A model generated the notes under the pieces. The model did no database searches. It worked only from the letters and a program-made list of their open reading frames with translations, and was not told the origin of the DNA. The position numbers and the translations under genes are program-made. DNA of 64,000 nucleotides from NCBI GenBank assembly GCA_964020085.1, contig CAXHUQ010000384.1, positions 15,001-79,000 of the forward strand, written 5' to 3'. Shown here in pieces: positions 11,329 through 19,969 of this stretch (its first letter is position 1; each line of letters opens with the position of its first letter). The stretch is from Micromussa lordhowensis (taxonomy: Eukaryota; Cnidaria; Anthozoa; Scleractinia; Lobophylliidae).

Positions 11329-11501
11329 ACACACCTGTATAATGGTGGTTCTGTTACCGGTGTTCTGTTACATCCCGCCGGCTCGCAAGCTCGCCGTCGG
11401 GTTGATAGAACACCGGTAAACAGAACCACCATTATACATGTGTGTTGGTAAAACTTGGGTTGTATATCTGTAACAAAATTTATTTCTATTGAAGAAATGT
11501 G
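11329..11501. repeat. Left terminal inverted repeat of Polinton-like element
   Basis: Starts ACACACCTGTATAATGG. Its outer 115 bases are themselves an inverted repeat (arms around 11329-11367 and 11406-11443 with TACCGGTGTTCT in one arm and AGAACACCGGTA in the other), so each end of the element can fold into a hairpin. The inner 58 bases are unique sequence leading to the polymerase ATG at 11519. Confidence 0.9.
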
Positions 11502-11518
11502 CCGTCTTTATAGAAACG

Positions 11519-14500
11519 ATGGCTGCTGCGACCTTTTCGAGAGATGTTCTTGAAATGTTTTACCGACCGATTCCCAATGAGGTTAATGAAGGGCTCAGAA
11601 AGCCTATCAGACCTTTGAGAAGGTTTGATTTTCAACTGGCTAGAAATGATTTTAATCAATGGCTTCATGTGTGGAAAATGAGAGTTCCAGGGGGAAACAG
11701 AGACCTCTTGAAATTTTTCCAAAAAACAAAACCCAGATTCATCGAAGTCTGCGAAAATGAAGTCAAGGAGTTGAAGAGCGTTAAAATGCAATTCGGGCTT
11801 CTTGTAAGATTTTCAATGAACCGAGACGAAGAAGTGCGAATCATGGAGCATTATTTTAATCGGATGCAGCCAGCAATCTTGAACGAAAACAATATTGATA
11901 CATTGAACTTTTTATTAAATCAGTTCATTGATGAAGTGAAAGGTGAGATTGAAGCCTGGTCTCAAAGAGGATCGGGATGGGTAGTGGACGAAATCTTGGA
12001 AGCCTATATCAACGTGGCACGGTATCAGCCGCTGCGGGGCGGAAGCTATATGGTATTGCCCTCAAAGCTGAAAAACAAGAAAGCGATACTCAATATCCAA
12101 AACAGAGACAACCAGTGCCTGAGATGGGCGCTTAGAGCGGCTTTATTTCCTGCACCAAGAGGGAGAAACCCGATAAGAACATCAAGCTACCCGACAGAAG
12201 ACGGCCTAGATTTCGAAGGCATTGATTTTCCCACACCCGTGAAACAGATAGACAGGCTGGAGAGGCAGAATCCCAACCTTGCGATAAACGTGTTCGGATG
12301 GGAAAACGAACGAGTCATCGTTCACAGGATCACTGAAAAAGGATTTGACGCCCAAACGATCAATCTGATGATAACGACAAAAGGTGAAAACACGCATTAC
12401 AGTTATGTCCAAAGGCTCACAGCTCTTTTATATGACCAAAGCAGGCACGGAGGTGTTAAACATTTCTGCGAACGCTGTCTGCATGGCTACACAACGAGAG
12501 ATCTTCTTGAAAGGCACAAACCAGAGTGCAAAGGGCTGCTGAAGACTCCAACAAGAACGGAGATGCCGAAAGAAGGAGAAAACAAGATGACTTTCACAAA
12601 CCACCACAAGCATATGAAGGCACCATATGTTGTTTACGCCGACTTCGAATGCGTGCTGAAAAAGATCGAGGGATGCCAACCAGCCCCGAATTCAAGCTAT
12701 ACAGTGAAAACAGAGAAGCACACTAGCCATGCGGCTTTTCATACATCGTCGTGAGGAGTGATGGACAGACTTTTGGACCATACACTTACAGGGGTGAAGA
12801 TGCAGTGTACATTTTTCTTGTATGGCTACAGAACCATGAAAGAGAAATGCGAGAAGACATGGCAAAAAACAGGCCGCTGGTCATGACGCCAGAGGACTGG
12901 AAGAATCACCGCCAGGCGGTTGAGTGCCACATCTGCAACAAGGCCCTCTTTAAAGACTTGTTCTTAGACTCGGTCGGCGTCCACAACCCATATTCTGGAA
13001 AATAATGCTTCTTCAACGCTTTGAAAAACTTGCCTAAACCTGAAAAGCAGCCGAAAGATAAAATCGACCAGTCGATCGCAAATAACCAGGAGACATGCCT
13101 GTTCTGCGCAGACCCGCTGCTTGTGGCGAATTACAAAGATTCAGTGAGAGACCACGACCACCTGACAGGAAGATACCAAGGTGCAGCTCATAATGACTGC
13201 AACTTCAAGCTGAAAATGAATCCAAAAACAGCACCAAATCCAGTATTCTTTCACAACCTGAAAGGCTACGATGGGCATTTGCTCATGCAAGCGATGGCGA
13301 GGGTGCAGGGTGAAATAAAATGCATCCCAACGAACACAGAAAAATACATCTCATTCTCACTGGGGAATCTGAGATTTGTCGACAGCGTGAATTTCCTGCT
13401 GAGCAGCCTGGACAAGCTGGTGAAGGGCAGTGATGAGTTCCCGATCTTGCAAAAGATCTTCCCGCAAGAGAACAAGCTGTTGGAGAAGAAGGGCATCTAC
13501 CCGTACGAGTACATGGACTCATTTGAAAGGTTCGAAGAAACAGAACTTCCGGAGAAAGAGAAGTTTTACTCAAGCCTTTGCTGCAAAGGAATCACAGATG
13601 AGGAGTACCATCACGCGCAGGAGGTATGGGCGAAGTTCAAGTGTCAAAATCTTGGAGACTACCACGACCTGTACGTGACAACAGATGCGCTGTTGTTGGC
13701 AGACGTATTCGAGAACTTTAGAAAAGTTTGCCAAGAATAGTATGGGCTTGACCCCGCCCATTACTACAGCGTGCCAGGATTGAGCTGGGACGCGCCCTTG
13801 AAAAAGACAGGCGTCGAGCTAGAGCTGCTGACAGATCTGGACATGCACCTGTTCATCGAGCGGGGAATGCGAGGCGGCATCTCAATGGTCAGCAAGCGGT
13901 ACGCAAAGGCTAACAACCCGCTGGTCGAAGGATACAACCCAAACGAACCAACGAACTATATCGCCTATCTAGACGCGAACAACCTCTACGGCTGGGCGAT
14001 GAGCCTGCCGTTACCAAAGAGTAACTTGCACTGGAAGCGTGTTATGCCCACGGAAGAGCAGATCACGAAGATGAAGTGGAATTCAAAGAAAGGGTGGATG
14101 CTGGAAGTCGACATTGAATACCCGGCACACCTGCATGACTTGCACAACGACTACCCTCTGGCGCCAGAAAAGAAGGTGATAACCCCCGAGCAGATGTCAG
14201 GTTACCAGCGAAGTCTGATGGCGGACTTGGATTTGACAATGCCAGCCACGGAGAAGCTTGTGTTAACCCTTGAAGACAAAGAAAAGTATGTGGTCCATTA
14301 CAAGAACTTGCAGTTCTACCTCCGCCAGGGAATGCGACTGAAAAAGGTGCACAGGGTGCTGGAGTTCGACCAAGAGCCCTGGATGGAGCCATACATCAGG
14401 ATGAACATGGAGTTCAGCAAGCAGGCAAAGACAGACTTCGAGACGGACTTCTACAAGCTGATGAACAACTCAGTGTTCGGTAAGACGATGGAAAACCTGA

Positions 14501-15258
14501 GGAACCGCACCGACGTAAAGATAGTGAGGAGTTGGGAAACCGACAAGATCCGCAAGCTGGTGTCCAGCCCGTCTTACGACAGGTACGATGTCTTCGGAAA
14601 CGACATGGCCGGCATACACATGAGAAAGACTCGGCTGGTGCTGAACAAGCCCATGTACACAGGCATGACAATCCTCGAGAACAGCAAGATCTTGATGTAC
14701 GACTTCTTCCACAACCGCCTGAAAGCAAGATATGGGCCGAAGTGCGAGCTGATCTACACAGACACAGACAGCCTGCTCTTGAATATCCAGACGGAAGACG
14801 TCTACAAAGACATGAAGGAAGACTTGTGGATGTACGACACAAGCAACTACCCCAAAGACCACCCACTTTACGACGACAGAAACAAAAAGGCGCTGGGCAA
14901 GATGAAAGACGAGTGCGGAGGCACAGCGATAGAGGAAGTGGTGGCAGTAAGGCCGAAGATGTACTTGATTAGTAAAGCAGACAGAAACAGCATAAGGAAG
15001 GCGAAGGGGGTGAAAAAAAATGTGATCGAGAATGAAATCACACACGAGCACTACAAAGAAGCGCTGTTCGGGAGGAAACAGTTCATGCACAAAATGAAAA
15101 TCTTGCAGAGTGAGGGTCACGAGATGTACGGAATGTGCATGAACAAGATCTCGATCTCACCATTCGATACAAAGGGCTGGATAGCGAACGATGGAGTCAA
15201 CACGCTGGCGTACGGGCACATCAGGTTGCTGGCGCAGCCGGCGGCAGCTGTGTATTAG
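11519..15258 (+). pseudogene. polB: Protein-primed family B DNA polymerase, broken
   Basis: The gene starts at ATG 11519, 17 bases after the repeat; TTATAG lies just upstream. Visible motifs in order: a conserved Polinton N-terminal region with a Cys/His cluster (HFCERCLHG, about 12465-12530), exonuclease motif I (YADFEC), motif II (FFHNLKGYDGH), motif III (YHDLYVTTD), then polymerase motif A (DANNLYG), motif B (NNSVFGKTM), motif C (YTDTDS, about 14755) and a KAKGV lysine motif. These mark a replicative protein-primed polymerase. Three lesions break it: a one-base frameshift near 12730, an in-frame TAA at 13003-13005 and an in-frame TAG at 13738-13740. Catalytic residues outside those sites look preserved, suggesting recent loss. 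The 3' end overlaps the convergent integrase gene by 38 bases. Confidence 0.92.
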
Positions 15259-16219
15259 GCGGCACAACCAACAGCTCTTCACGAACAAACCCGCGCTTGG
15301 GCCCGTCAGACAAATAATAGACAACAGGCTCATTTGGCTTTGTCCTATTTTCAACAACCTGGTAGACTTTCAAAGACCAGATAGGGTCAGTTGCTCTTTT
15401 AGTTCCACCCTCAAGCTCGCCAGGCTGATACAAATATCTTACATTGATGAGTGGTGGAAGTTTGTTTTCAGCCAGTCCAACAGTTCTGTTATACTTTGTC
15501 GACGGTTTTGAAGAGACTGATTTCTCTTTGATCGCAATGGCCGGCTTTTTACCGGTGAGGCTAGTGACCTCGTTGTTCAGAGCGCTGACAACATCGGGCA
15601 GTCTTTTCACCCACTCAGTTGACCGTTTGCCCTCAGGCAGAAGCATCTCCATGGCGTATTGATGGCCAAACAGGCGCTCGGCAAGCGTGCGATTGAAACG
15701 CTCGACAATTGCTTGACCTCTGTGAATTTCAGTGCGGCCGCGACGGATGTAAGTTTTGTGGCTTTCCATTTCTTTGGTGACACCCCCCATGAACTCGCGG
15801 CCAAGGTCAACCTGCAGCATCTGAGGCCAAGTCAAAGGGCCGCGTTTGTAGATTGACTGGAAAGCTTTCGCAACTTCGGCAGAGTCTTTAGAGGTCAGAG
15901 GCTCTGCTTCTTTGTAGCGGCTGGCAATGTCAACAACAGTCAACGCATATTTGTAAACTTTGCGGCTGCGAGGCGGCTTATCATGTGGCAGAAAAAGAAG
16001 GTCCGCCTGGTGTACCGAGTTGGGCGCCGCCACGTCAAATTTCGGGCGAGGAACGTATCGCGGTGCAGGCAAATAGATCTGCCAAATGGCCTGTTTGTAG
16101 AGCCACTGTTTGGTGACATTTTCGGGCACTTTGGCGACTTCTGCCAATTTTTTTATCGCGGAGACGCCCTTCCAGTACCCCTGGGGGCTGTAGTAGATTT
16201 TGGCGAGTTTGGCATCCAT
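15221..16219 (-). CDS. int: Polinton retroviral-type integrase
   Basis: A 332-residue open frame from ATG 16219. The catalytic triad is visible as D73 (HQADLLFLP), D138 (LQVDLGREF) and E173 (IVERFNRTL), a D,D-35-E spacing typical of retrovirus-like and Polinton integrases. The residue after the second Asp is Leu; many relatives have Pro or Gln there. No clear N-terminal HHCC zinc finger or C-terminal chromodomain is seen, unlike the integrase of the second Polinton in this window. The enzyme would insert the linear element into host DNA and create the short target duplication. Convergent 38-base overlap with the polymerase 3' end. It is uninterrupted, so it may still be made. Confidence 0.9.
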   Translation of the reverse strand: MDAKLAKIYYSPQGYWKGVSAIKKLAEVAKVPENVTKQWLYKQAIWQIYLPAPRYVPRPKFDVAAPNSVHQADLLFLPHDKPPRSRKVYKYALTVVDIASRYKEAEPLTSKDSAEVAKAFQSIYKRGPLTWPQMLQVDLGREFMGGVTKEMESHKTYIRRGRTEIHRGQAIVERFNRTLAERLFGHQYAMEMLLPEGKRSTEWVKRLPDVVSALNNEVTSLTGKKPAIAIKEKSVSSKPSTKYNRTVGLAENKLPPLINVRYLYQPGELEGGTKRATDPIWSLKVYQVVENRTKPNEPVVYYLSDGPKRGFVREELLVVPPNTQLPPAAPAT

Positions 16220-16240
16220 TATTTGAACGACGAAAAAAGT

Positions 16241-16669
16241 TCAAAGGAAATGAAAAGCCGCGTATGTAAGCGCGAGCGCGCCGCCGCCGACAAAAAGAAG
16301 CTCTCCCTGTTTCTGCAGCTCGCTTGGCTGGTACATGTCCGAGAAATTCGGCGCTTTGGGCAGAGTCAGTCTCTGGTCGGGGTGGGCCTGGTTGTAGAGC
16401 TTGAACGCGTAATCGGTGTTTGTGAAGTTTTTCTGCGCGTGTTCTTTGATTTCTTCGTTGGTGTTGATCCAGTCGAGCAGCTGTGTTCGCTCGCGTGAGT
16501 ATTTTGCCATTGTTGACTGATAAGCCTCCAGGGCCTTGTCATGCCGCGTTTTCTCGTCTAACGCGGCTTTGCCATTGCCACCGGCCAAAAATTTGGCGAG
16601 ATAGTTGCCGCCAGTGAAAGCTGCCGCGTTGAGAACTGCGCCACCAATCATCATCGCAATGCGGGCCAT
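16241..16669 (-). CDS. Unknown Polinton protein with hydrophobic ends
   Basis: 142 residues from ATG 16669, preceded by ACATAAA. The N-terminus (IAMMIGGAVLNAAAFTGG) and C-terminus (LLFVGGGALALTYAAFHFL) are hydrophobic and could span or insert in membranes; the middle is polar and helical with TRHDKALEAYQS and YSRERTQLLDW. It begins a run of minus-strand genes that are separated by 10-40 bases and end at the capsid gene. I do not recognise a named family; a minor virion or membrane protein is plausible by context. Confidence 0.65.
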   Translation of the reverse strand: MARIAMMIGGAVLNAAAFTGGNYLAKFLAGGNGKAALDEKTRHDKALEAYQSTMAKYSRERTQLLDWINTNEEIKEHAQKNFTNTDYAFKLYNQAHPDQRLTLPKAPNFSDMYQPSELQKQGELLFVGGGALALTYAAFHFL

Positions 16670-16681
16670 TTTATGTTAAGA

Positions 16682-16903
16682 TTATTTTTCATCAGGAAGA
16701 ATTTTCTGGTCTTGGAGATACTGTTTCAGCGCGATGCTGCCAGCCATCACAGCGGTGAATTTGGCATAGTTTATCACGTTGCTGCTAGGGTCAGCGGTGA
16801 AGTTCTCTTTCACGACCTTTTTCGCAATCCAGCCGATGCCAGCAGCCAGGCCGGTCAGAGTTGCAGCGTCCATGATTGTTTTCACAAGCTTGTTGTCAGA
16901 CAT
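16682..16903 (-). CDS. Small two-helix membrane-type protein
   Basis: 73 residues from ATG 16903, preceded by AATATAACC. Two short hydrophobic segments (LTGLAAGIGWIA and KFTAVMAGSIAL) separated by a basic turn suggest a small membrane or membrane-lytic protein. It ends 12 bases before the next minus-strand gene. Family unknown. Confidence 0.6.
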   Translation of the reverse strand: MSDNKLVKTIMDAATLTGLAAGIGWIAKKVVKENFTADPSSNVINYAKFTAVMAGSIALKQYLQDQKILPDEK

Positions 16904-16967
16904 GGTTATATTAAAAAATATTTTTTCAATTAGAATCGTTGGAGTAGAAATGATTAGCCAGGCAGTT

Positions 16968-17042
16968 TTACAACACCCCCTTGGTGAATTCGTACCAAAT
17001 CAAGCCTATCAAAATGACAGCGGAAATTTTGATGTGAACCAT
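16968..17042 (-). CDS. Possible 24-residue single-span peptide
   Basis: A very short frame from ATG 17042 encodes MVHIKISAVILIGLIWYEF and a short tail, almost wholly a hydrophobic helix. It fills the gap between two tightly packed genes, which supports it, but length alone would not. Could be chance. Confidence 0.3.
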   Translation of the reverse strand: MVHIKISAVILIGLIWYEFTKGVL

Positions 17043-17055
17043 ATGTTTATGAAAT

Positions 17056-17445
17056 TTAATCCATATTTCTAATTCTTCCTTCTTTTTTTGTCTCGACTGG
17101 AGTCGGCTCGACTGGAGGCGGCTTTTTGGCGAAAAGCGCTTTTATCTCTTCTCGTTTGTAGTAGATTCCCACTAATGAAAGAAAAATGTTGAAGACACTC
17201 AGCCATTGTGTTGTTGTAATTGCTGCTGCCTCAGGAGTTGCTGCTGACTCAGGCGTTGCTGCTGCCTCAGGGGCTTTTTTGTTTGCAATGATGGCATTAG
17301 CTTCATCTAAAGCCTTTTTCTGAGCCTCGCGGGCAAGTCTCATTTTTTCAGCGATTGCTTTGCCGGCCGCAACCCGTTTTGGGTTTTTCGTTTTTGTGGT
17401 GGGTGTTTGTGATGTGACTTGTTGGGTTGTATCTGAATCAGCCAT
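17056..17445 (-). CDS. Unknown protein with Ala/Pro repeats and one membrane segment
   Basis: 129 residues from ATG 17445, preceded by ATATACA. Thr/Lys-rich N-terminus (TTKTKNPKRVAAGKA), helix, then short repeats PEAAATPESAATPEAA, a hydrophobic stretch (WLSVFNIFLSLVGIYY), then a basic-proline tail (KKPPPVEPTPVETKKEGR). The layout is that of an anchored protein with a flexible linker. No known family recognised; position in the capsid-side gene cluster suggests a virion-associated role. Confidence 0.6.
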   Translation of the reverse strand: MADSDTTQQVTSQTPTTKTKNPKRVAAGKAIAEKMRLAREAQKKALDEANAIIANKKAPEAAATPESAATPEAAAITTTQWLSVFNIFLSLVGIYYKREEIKALFAKKPPPVEPTPVETKKEGRIRNMD

Positions 17446-17486
17446 TGTATATTTGCTGAAAAAAAATACCGAGTAATGTTCACCAA

Positions 17487-18044
17487 TTATTCAGCAGTTA
17501 CTGAAGATTGCTCAGCAGATTGCTCAGCAGTTACTGAAGATTGCTCAGCATTGCTGAAATCAACATGTTTTGCTGTGATCAGAAACGCGTTGGCAACTGC
17601 GAGCATCCGGCCGCATCTCAACGCAAGACTACCAGACAGTGAGGACAGCTCTTTTGTGATGATGTAGTCGTTTTTCAGCTCGGCATGCAGAGCGTCGGCA
17701 TCTTTCAGCCGCACCACTATGCCAAGTGCTTTTGTGGCGAATGTAAGAAAGCTGTCAATGAGGGTTTCTGTGGTCTTGGCGCCAACGTAGGTCTCGTACC
17801 TTTTGTGGGCCCTCATGACCTCTTTGTCTGACATTCGCTTCACCTGATCGTGTGACAGCTGCATGCCTATTGCTTCTTTACATTTGCCTGTAGAAACCAG
17901 AATGGCAAGCTGCTCACGGAGCGCTGGAATGTTAGGGCCAGGAGCCTCGATGGGCTGTGCAGGCTCGACTTCAAGCATTTTCATGACATCTGCCAACTCA
18001 GGGTCGTTTTGTTCAGCCATTATGTAATTCATTTTTTTTTTCAT
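17487..18044 (-). CDS. Unknown helical protein with Ala-Glu-Gln-Ser repeat tail
   Basis: Starts considered are ATG 18044, 18032 and 18020; the last (MAEQNDPELADV) has ATTACATA just upstream. The 180-190 residue product is largely helical (MSDKEVMRAHKRYETYVG, TLIDSFLTFATKALGIV). It ends with a duplicated AEQSSVTAEQS tail caused by a short tandem DNA repeat at 17488-17550. Eight bases separate its start region from the upstream ATPase stop. I know no function; a capsid-associated or packaging partner is possible from the location. Confidence 0.6.
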   Translation of the reverse strand: MKKKMNYIMAEQNDPELADVMKMLEVEPAQPIEAPGPNIPALREQLAILVSTGKCKEAIGMQLSHDQVKRMSDKEVMRAHKRYETYVGAKTTETLIDSFLTFATKALGIVVRLKDADALHAELKNDYIITKELSSLSGSLALRCGRMLAVANAFLITAKHVDFSNAEQSSVTAEQSAEQSSVTAE

Positions 18045-18064
18045 TTCAATTTGCAAACTTGATG

Positions 18065-18661
18065 TTACATTTCTTCAATTCGGTAAGGGGGCCGCAGTGA
18101 AAAAATCAAATGGCCAAATTTGTGCGCTTTCAGCCTTGAAACCATCTGCTTGAGTTCGTCAACAGAAAGCTCGCCCGCGTATTCTTCGAAAATTGCCTTT
18201 CTGGTTTTTGCCGATGGCGTGTAAAAAATAACGATTGCCGCCACGTTCTCGCGGAAAGGCTTCGCGATGCTCGATAGCTGCTGGGCCATCACCCAAACGC
18301 TAATGCCGACATGCCGAGCCGAAAAGGCGAGTTTTACAAGCTCCCCAGTGCGATTTTTCACAGCTTTTGATGAGGCGCAGTCATCAAGGATGATGAGAGT
18401 GTTGGTGCCTTCGAAAGCAAAACTGGCTAATTTCAACCAGTTTTCAACTTGGTGTTGCTCGCAGATGATGATATACACAAAAGGATCTTTCTCCGCAAAC
18501 CGGTACAGCGTTCTGTTATGGGCGAGAGTTGGGCAGATTAACACGATGTAATCAAACTTGCCGCGGAATGGGCCGCAGAGCTGTTTCACAAGAAAATGCG
18601 TCTTGCCAGAGTTGGTCGGCCCGACTATTAGAGCGTTGAAGGGGATGTTGCCAGGATCCAT
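18065..18661 (-). CDS. DNA-packaging ATPase (A32/FtsK-HerA type)
   Basis: 198 residues from ATG 18661. Walker A is GPTNSGKT (residues 14-21), Walker B is TLIILDD (88-94), followed by a helix with FSARHVGISVWVMAQQL resembling the sensor region of packaging ATPases of Polintons, adenovirus-like and giant DNA viruses. It would pump DNA into preformed capsids. The ATG lies only two bases after the stop codon of the major capsid gene (TAA-AT-ATG). Either reinitiation or an internal promoter must serve it. The reading frame is complete. Confidence 0.88.
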   Translation of the reverse strand: MDPGNIPFNALIVGPTNSGKTHFLVKQLCGPFRGKFDYIVLICPTLAHNRTLYRFAEKDPFVYIIICEQHQVENWLKLASFAFEGTNTLIILDDCASSKAVKNRTGELVKLAFSARHVGISVWVMAQQLSSIAKPFRENVAAIVIFYTPSAKTRKAIFEEYAGELSVDELKQMVSRLKAHKFGHLIFSLRPPYRIEEM

Positions 18662-18663
18662 AT

Positions 18664-19914
18664 TTAAAACTCCACAGATTGCAGCTGCTTTTCCATTATG
18701 TTGAGCTGGGAGTCAGCAATCACGAAAACATGGCAGTTTACAGTTCCTGACCCATTGGCGTCTCTCTCGATTTCCAGCTGCACGCCGTCTGTTGAGTTCA
18801 CGAGGCGGGTGCCGCTGCCGTGCATTTCTTGTCTGGGCATGGAGCGCAGATCGATCAGAAGCCCGAACTTGTCGTCGGTGTAGAACTTCTGAAGATTCAT
18901 GAACTGGGCTTCCCCTTTTTCTTTCATGAAGAAGCGGCTCACTTCACTCCAAATGTCTCGACTTTCGATGCCGCTGTTGTATATCATGTTGGGCGAGCCG
19001 CTTATCGTGACGCTGATTTTCTTGATGTCCGGGAAGATGTATTTCTCCGAATCTCTTGCCCCTGGGGCGTATGACTCCATGAACAGCAATAGGATCCCTT
19101 TCAATGACCGTCTTTGGGAATTGACTTTGGCGTTTATTATCTTTGCTGTTCCTCTGTCGAACGGGATCACACTATCACGGATCACGTGGTCGTATAGAAA
19201 CTCTTTGCCCTTGCTGTAAATGCTGGTTGCCTCTTCTGCAAGATCCTCGCTTTGGATCATTTCATACTCAAACTGGATGTTCTTCAGCTTGTATTTCAGC
19301 TTGGTCGGGTCCGAGCCTCTGACCACTTGGCTGGCTGGTGCGAGGGTCACTTCAAATATGAGGTTGCTGTACAACGCCTGGGGGTAGAAAACGCCGTGGT
19401 CTGTCAAGATCTGGTGGTCCAGGTTGATTCGATATTTTGTGCCGAAAACTTCGTTGAGTTTTTTTTCGGCGTCGACGCCTGATGTCTTCTTGTCCCCAGA
19501 ATTTGAGCGGATCTTGCACAAATCTTTGCTCTGGATGCCCTCAGGCACCATGTTGTCCCGCTGTTCTGCTGGCAAGAAAAGGTCCCTGAACGTATTGTAG
19601 ATGTCATGGCCGACGGTATCTTCCAAGGTCGTGCCCCCAAACTTCACAACAAGCTTGTCCACGAGTGCTCGCGAGACGTTCTGGACAAGGAAGTTGTTCG
19701 CGTGTCCCCCAGAGAGGTCGATATCGAATACCAGGGCCAAAGAGCCAGGCACGAGTACTTGGTTCTCGCGCAGCTTGGGGACGTTAACATACAGAGTCTC
19801 GCCTGGGTTTGCTTCGGAAGGATTGAAAGTTATGCGCGTTGTCACGCGCAGCGCCTTCATGGAGCGTATTATCTTTTTTGTTTTTCCCAGATGAAAGTCA
19901 TCTTGCACAGACAT
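18664..19914 (-). CDS. Candidate major capsid protein
   Basis: From ATG 19914 (CATATATC just upstream) the frame encodes 416 residues; the frame is open 15 bases further but without an ATG. Beta-rich sequence with QVLVPGSLALVFDIDL, FLVQNVSRALVDKLVVKFGG and TVGHDIYNTFRDLFL resembles the first jelly roll of Polinton and adintovirus-type capsid proteins. Length, position beside the ATPase and divergence from a coiled-coil gene also fit. It shares no obvious stretch with the F54H12.2-type capsid gene at 51583, so it is a different capsid lineage. The assignment rests on pattern and context rather than on a clear motif. Confidence 0.7.
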   Translation of the reverse strand: MSVQDDFHLGKTKKIIRSMKALRVTTRITFNPSEANPGETLYVNVPKLRENQVLVPGSLALVFDIDLSGGHANNFLVQNVSRALVDKLVVKFGGTTLEDTVGHDIYNTFRDLFLPAEQRDNMVPEGIQSKDLCKIRSNSGDKKTSGVDAEKKLNEVFGTKYRINLDHQILTDHGVFYPQALYSNLIFEVTLAPASQVVRGSDPTKLKYKLKNIQFEYEMIQSEDLAEEATSIYSKGKEFLYDHVIRDSVIPFDRGTAKIINAKVNSQRRSLKGILLLFMESYAPGARDSEKYIFPDIKKISVTISGSPNMIYNSGIESRDIWSEVSRFFMKEKGEAQFMNLQKFYTDDKFGLLIDLRSMPRQEMHGSGTRLVNSTDGVQLEIERDANGSGTVNCHVFVIADSQLNIMEKQLQSVEF

Positions 19915-19969
19915 GATATATGAATTCAAAAAAAAATAATTTTTAATTAAAAACCCTGTTTATAAATAA
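19915..19969. promoter_or_regulatory. 55-bp bidirectional spacer, capsid and coiled-coil genes
   Basis: Two divergent ATGs are separated by 55 AT-rich bases. ATATAT lies three bases before the minus-strand ATG and TATAAATAA directly abuts the plus-strand ATG at 19970. Confidence 0.55.

Noticed and set aside
14414..15120. Long minus-strand open frames across the polymerase
   Set aside because: They are shadows of the G+C-rich polymerase coding strand; composition is low-complexity and no family matches.
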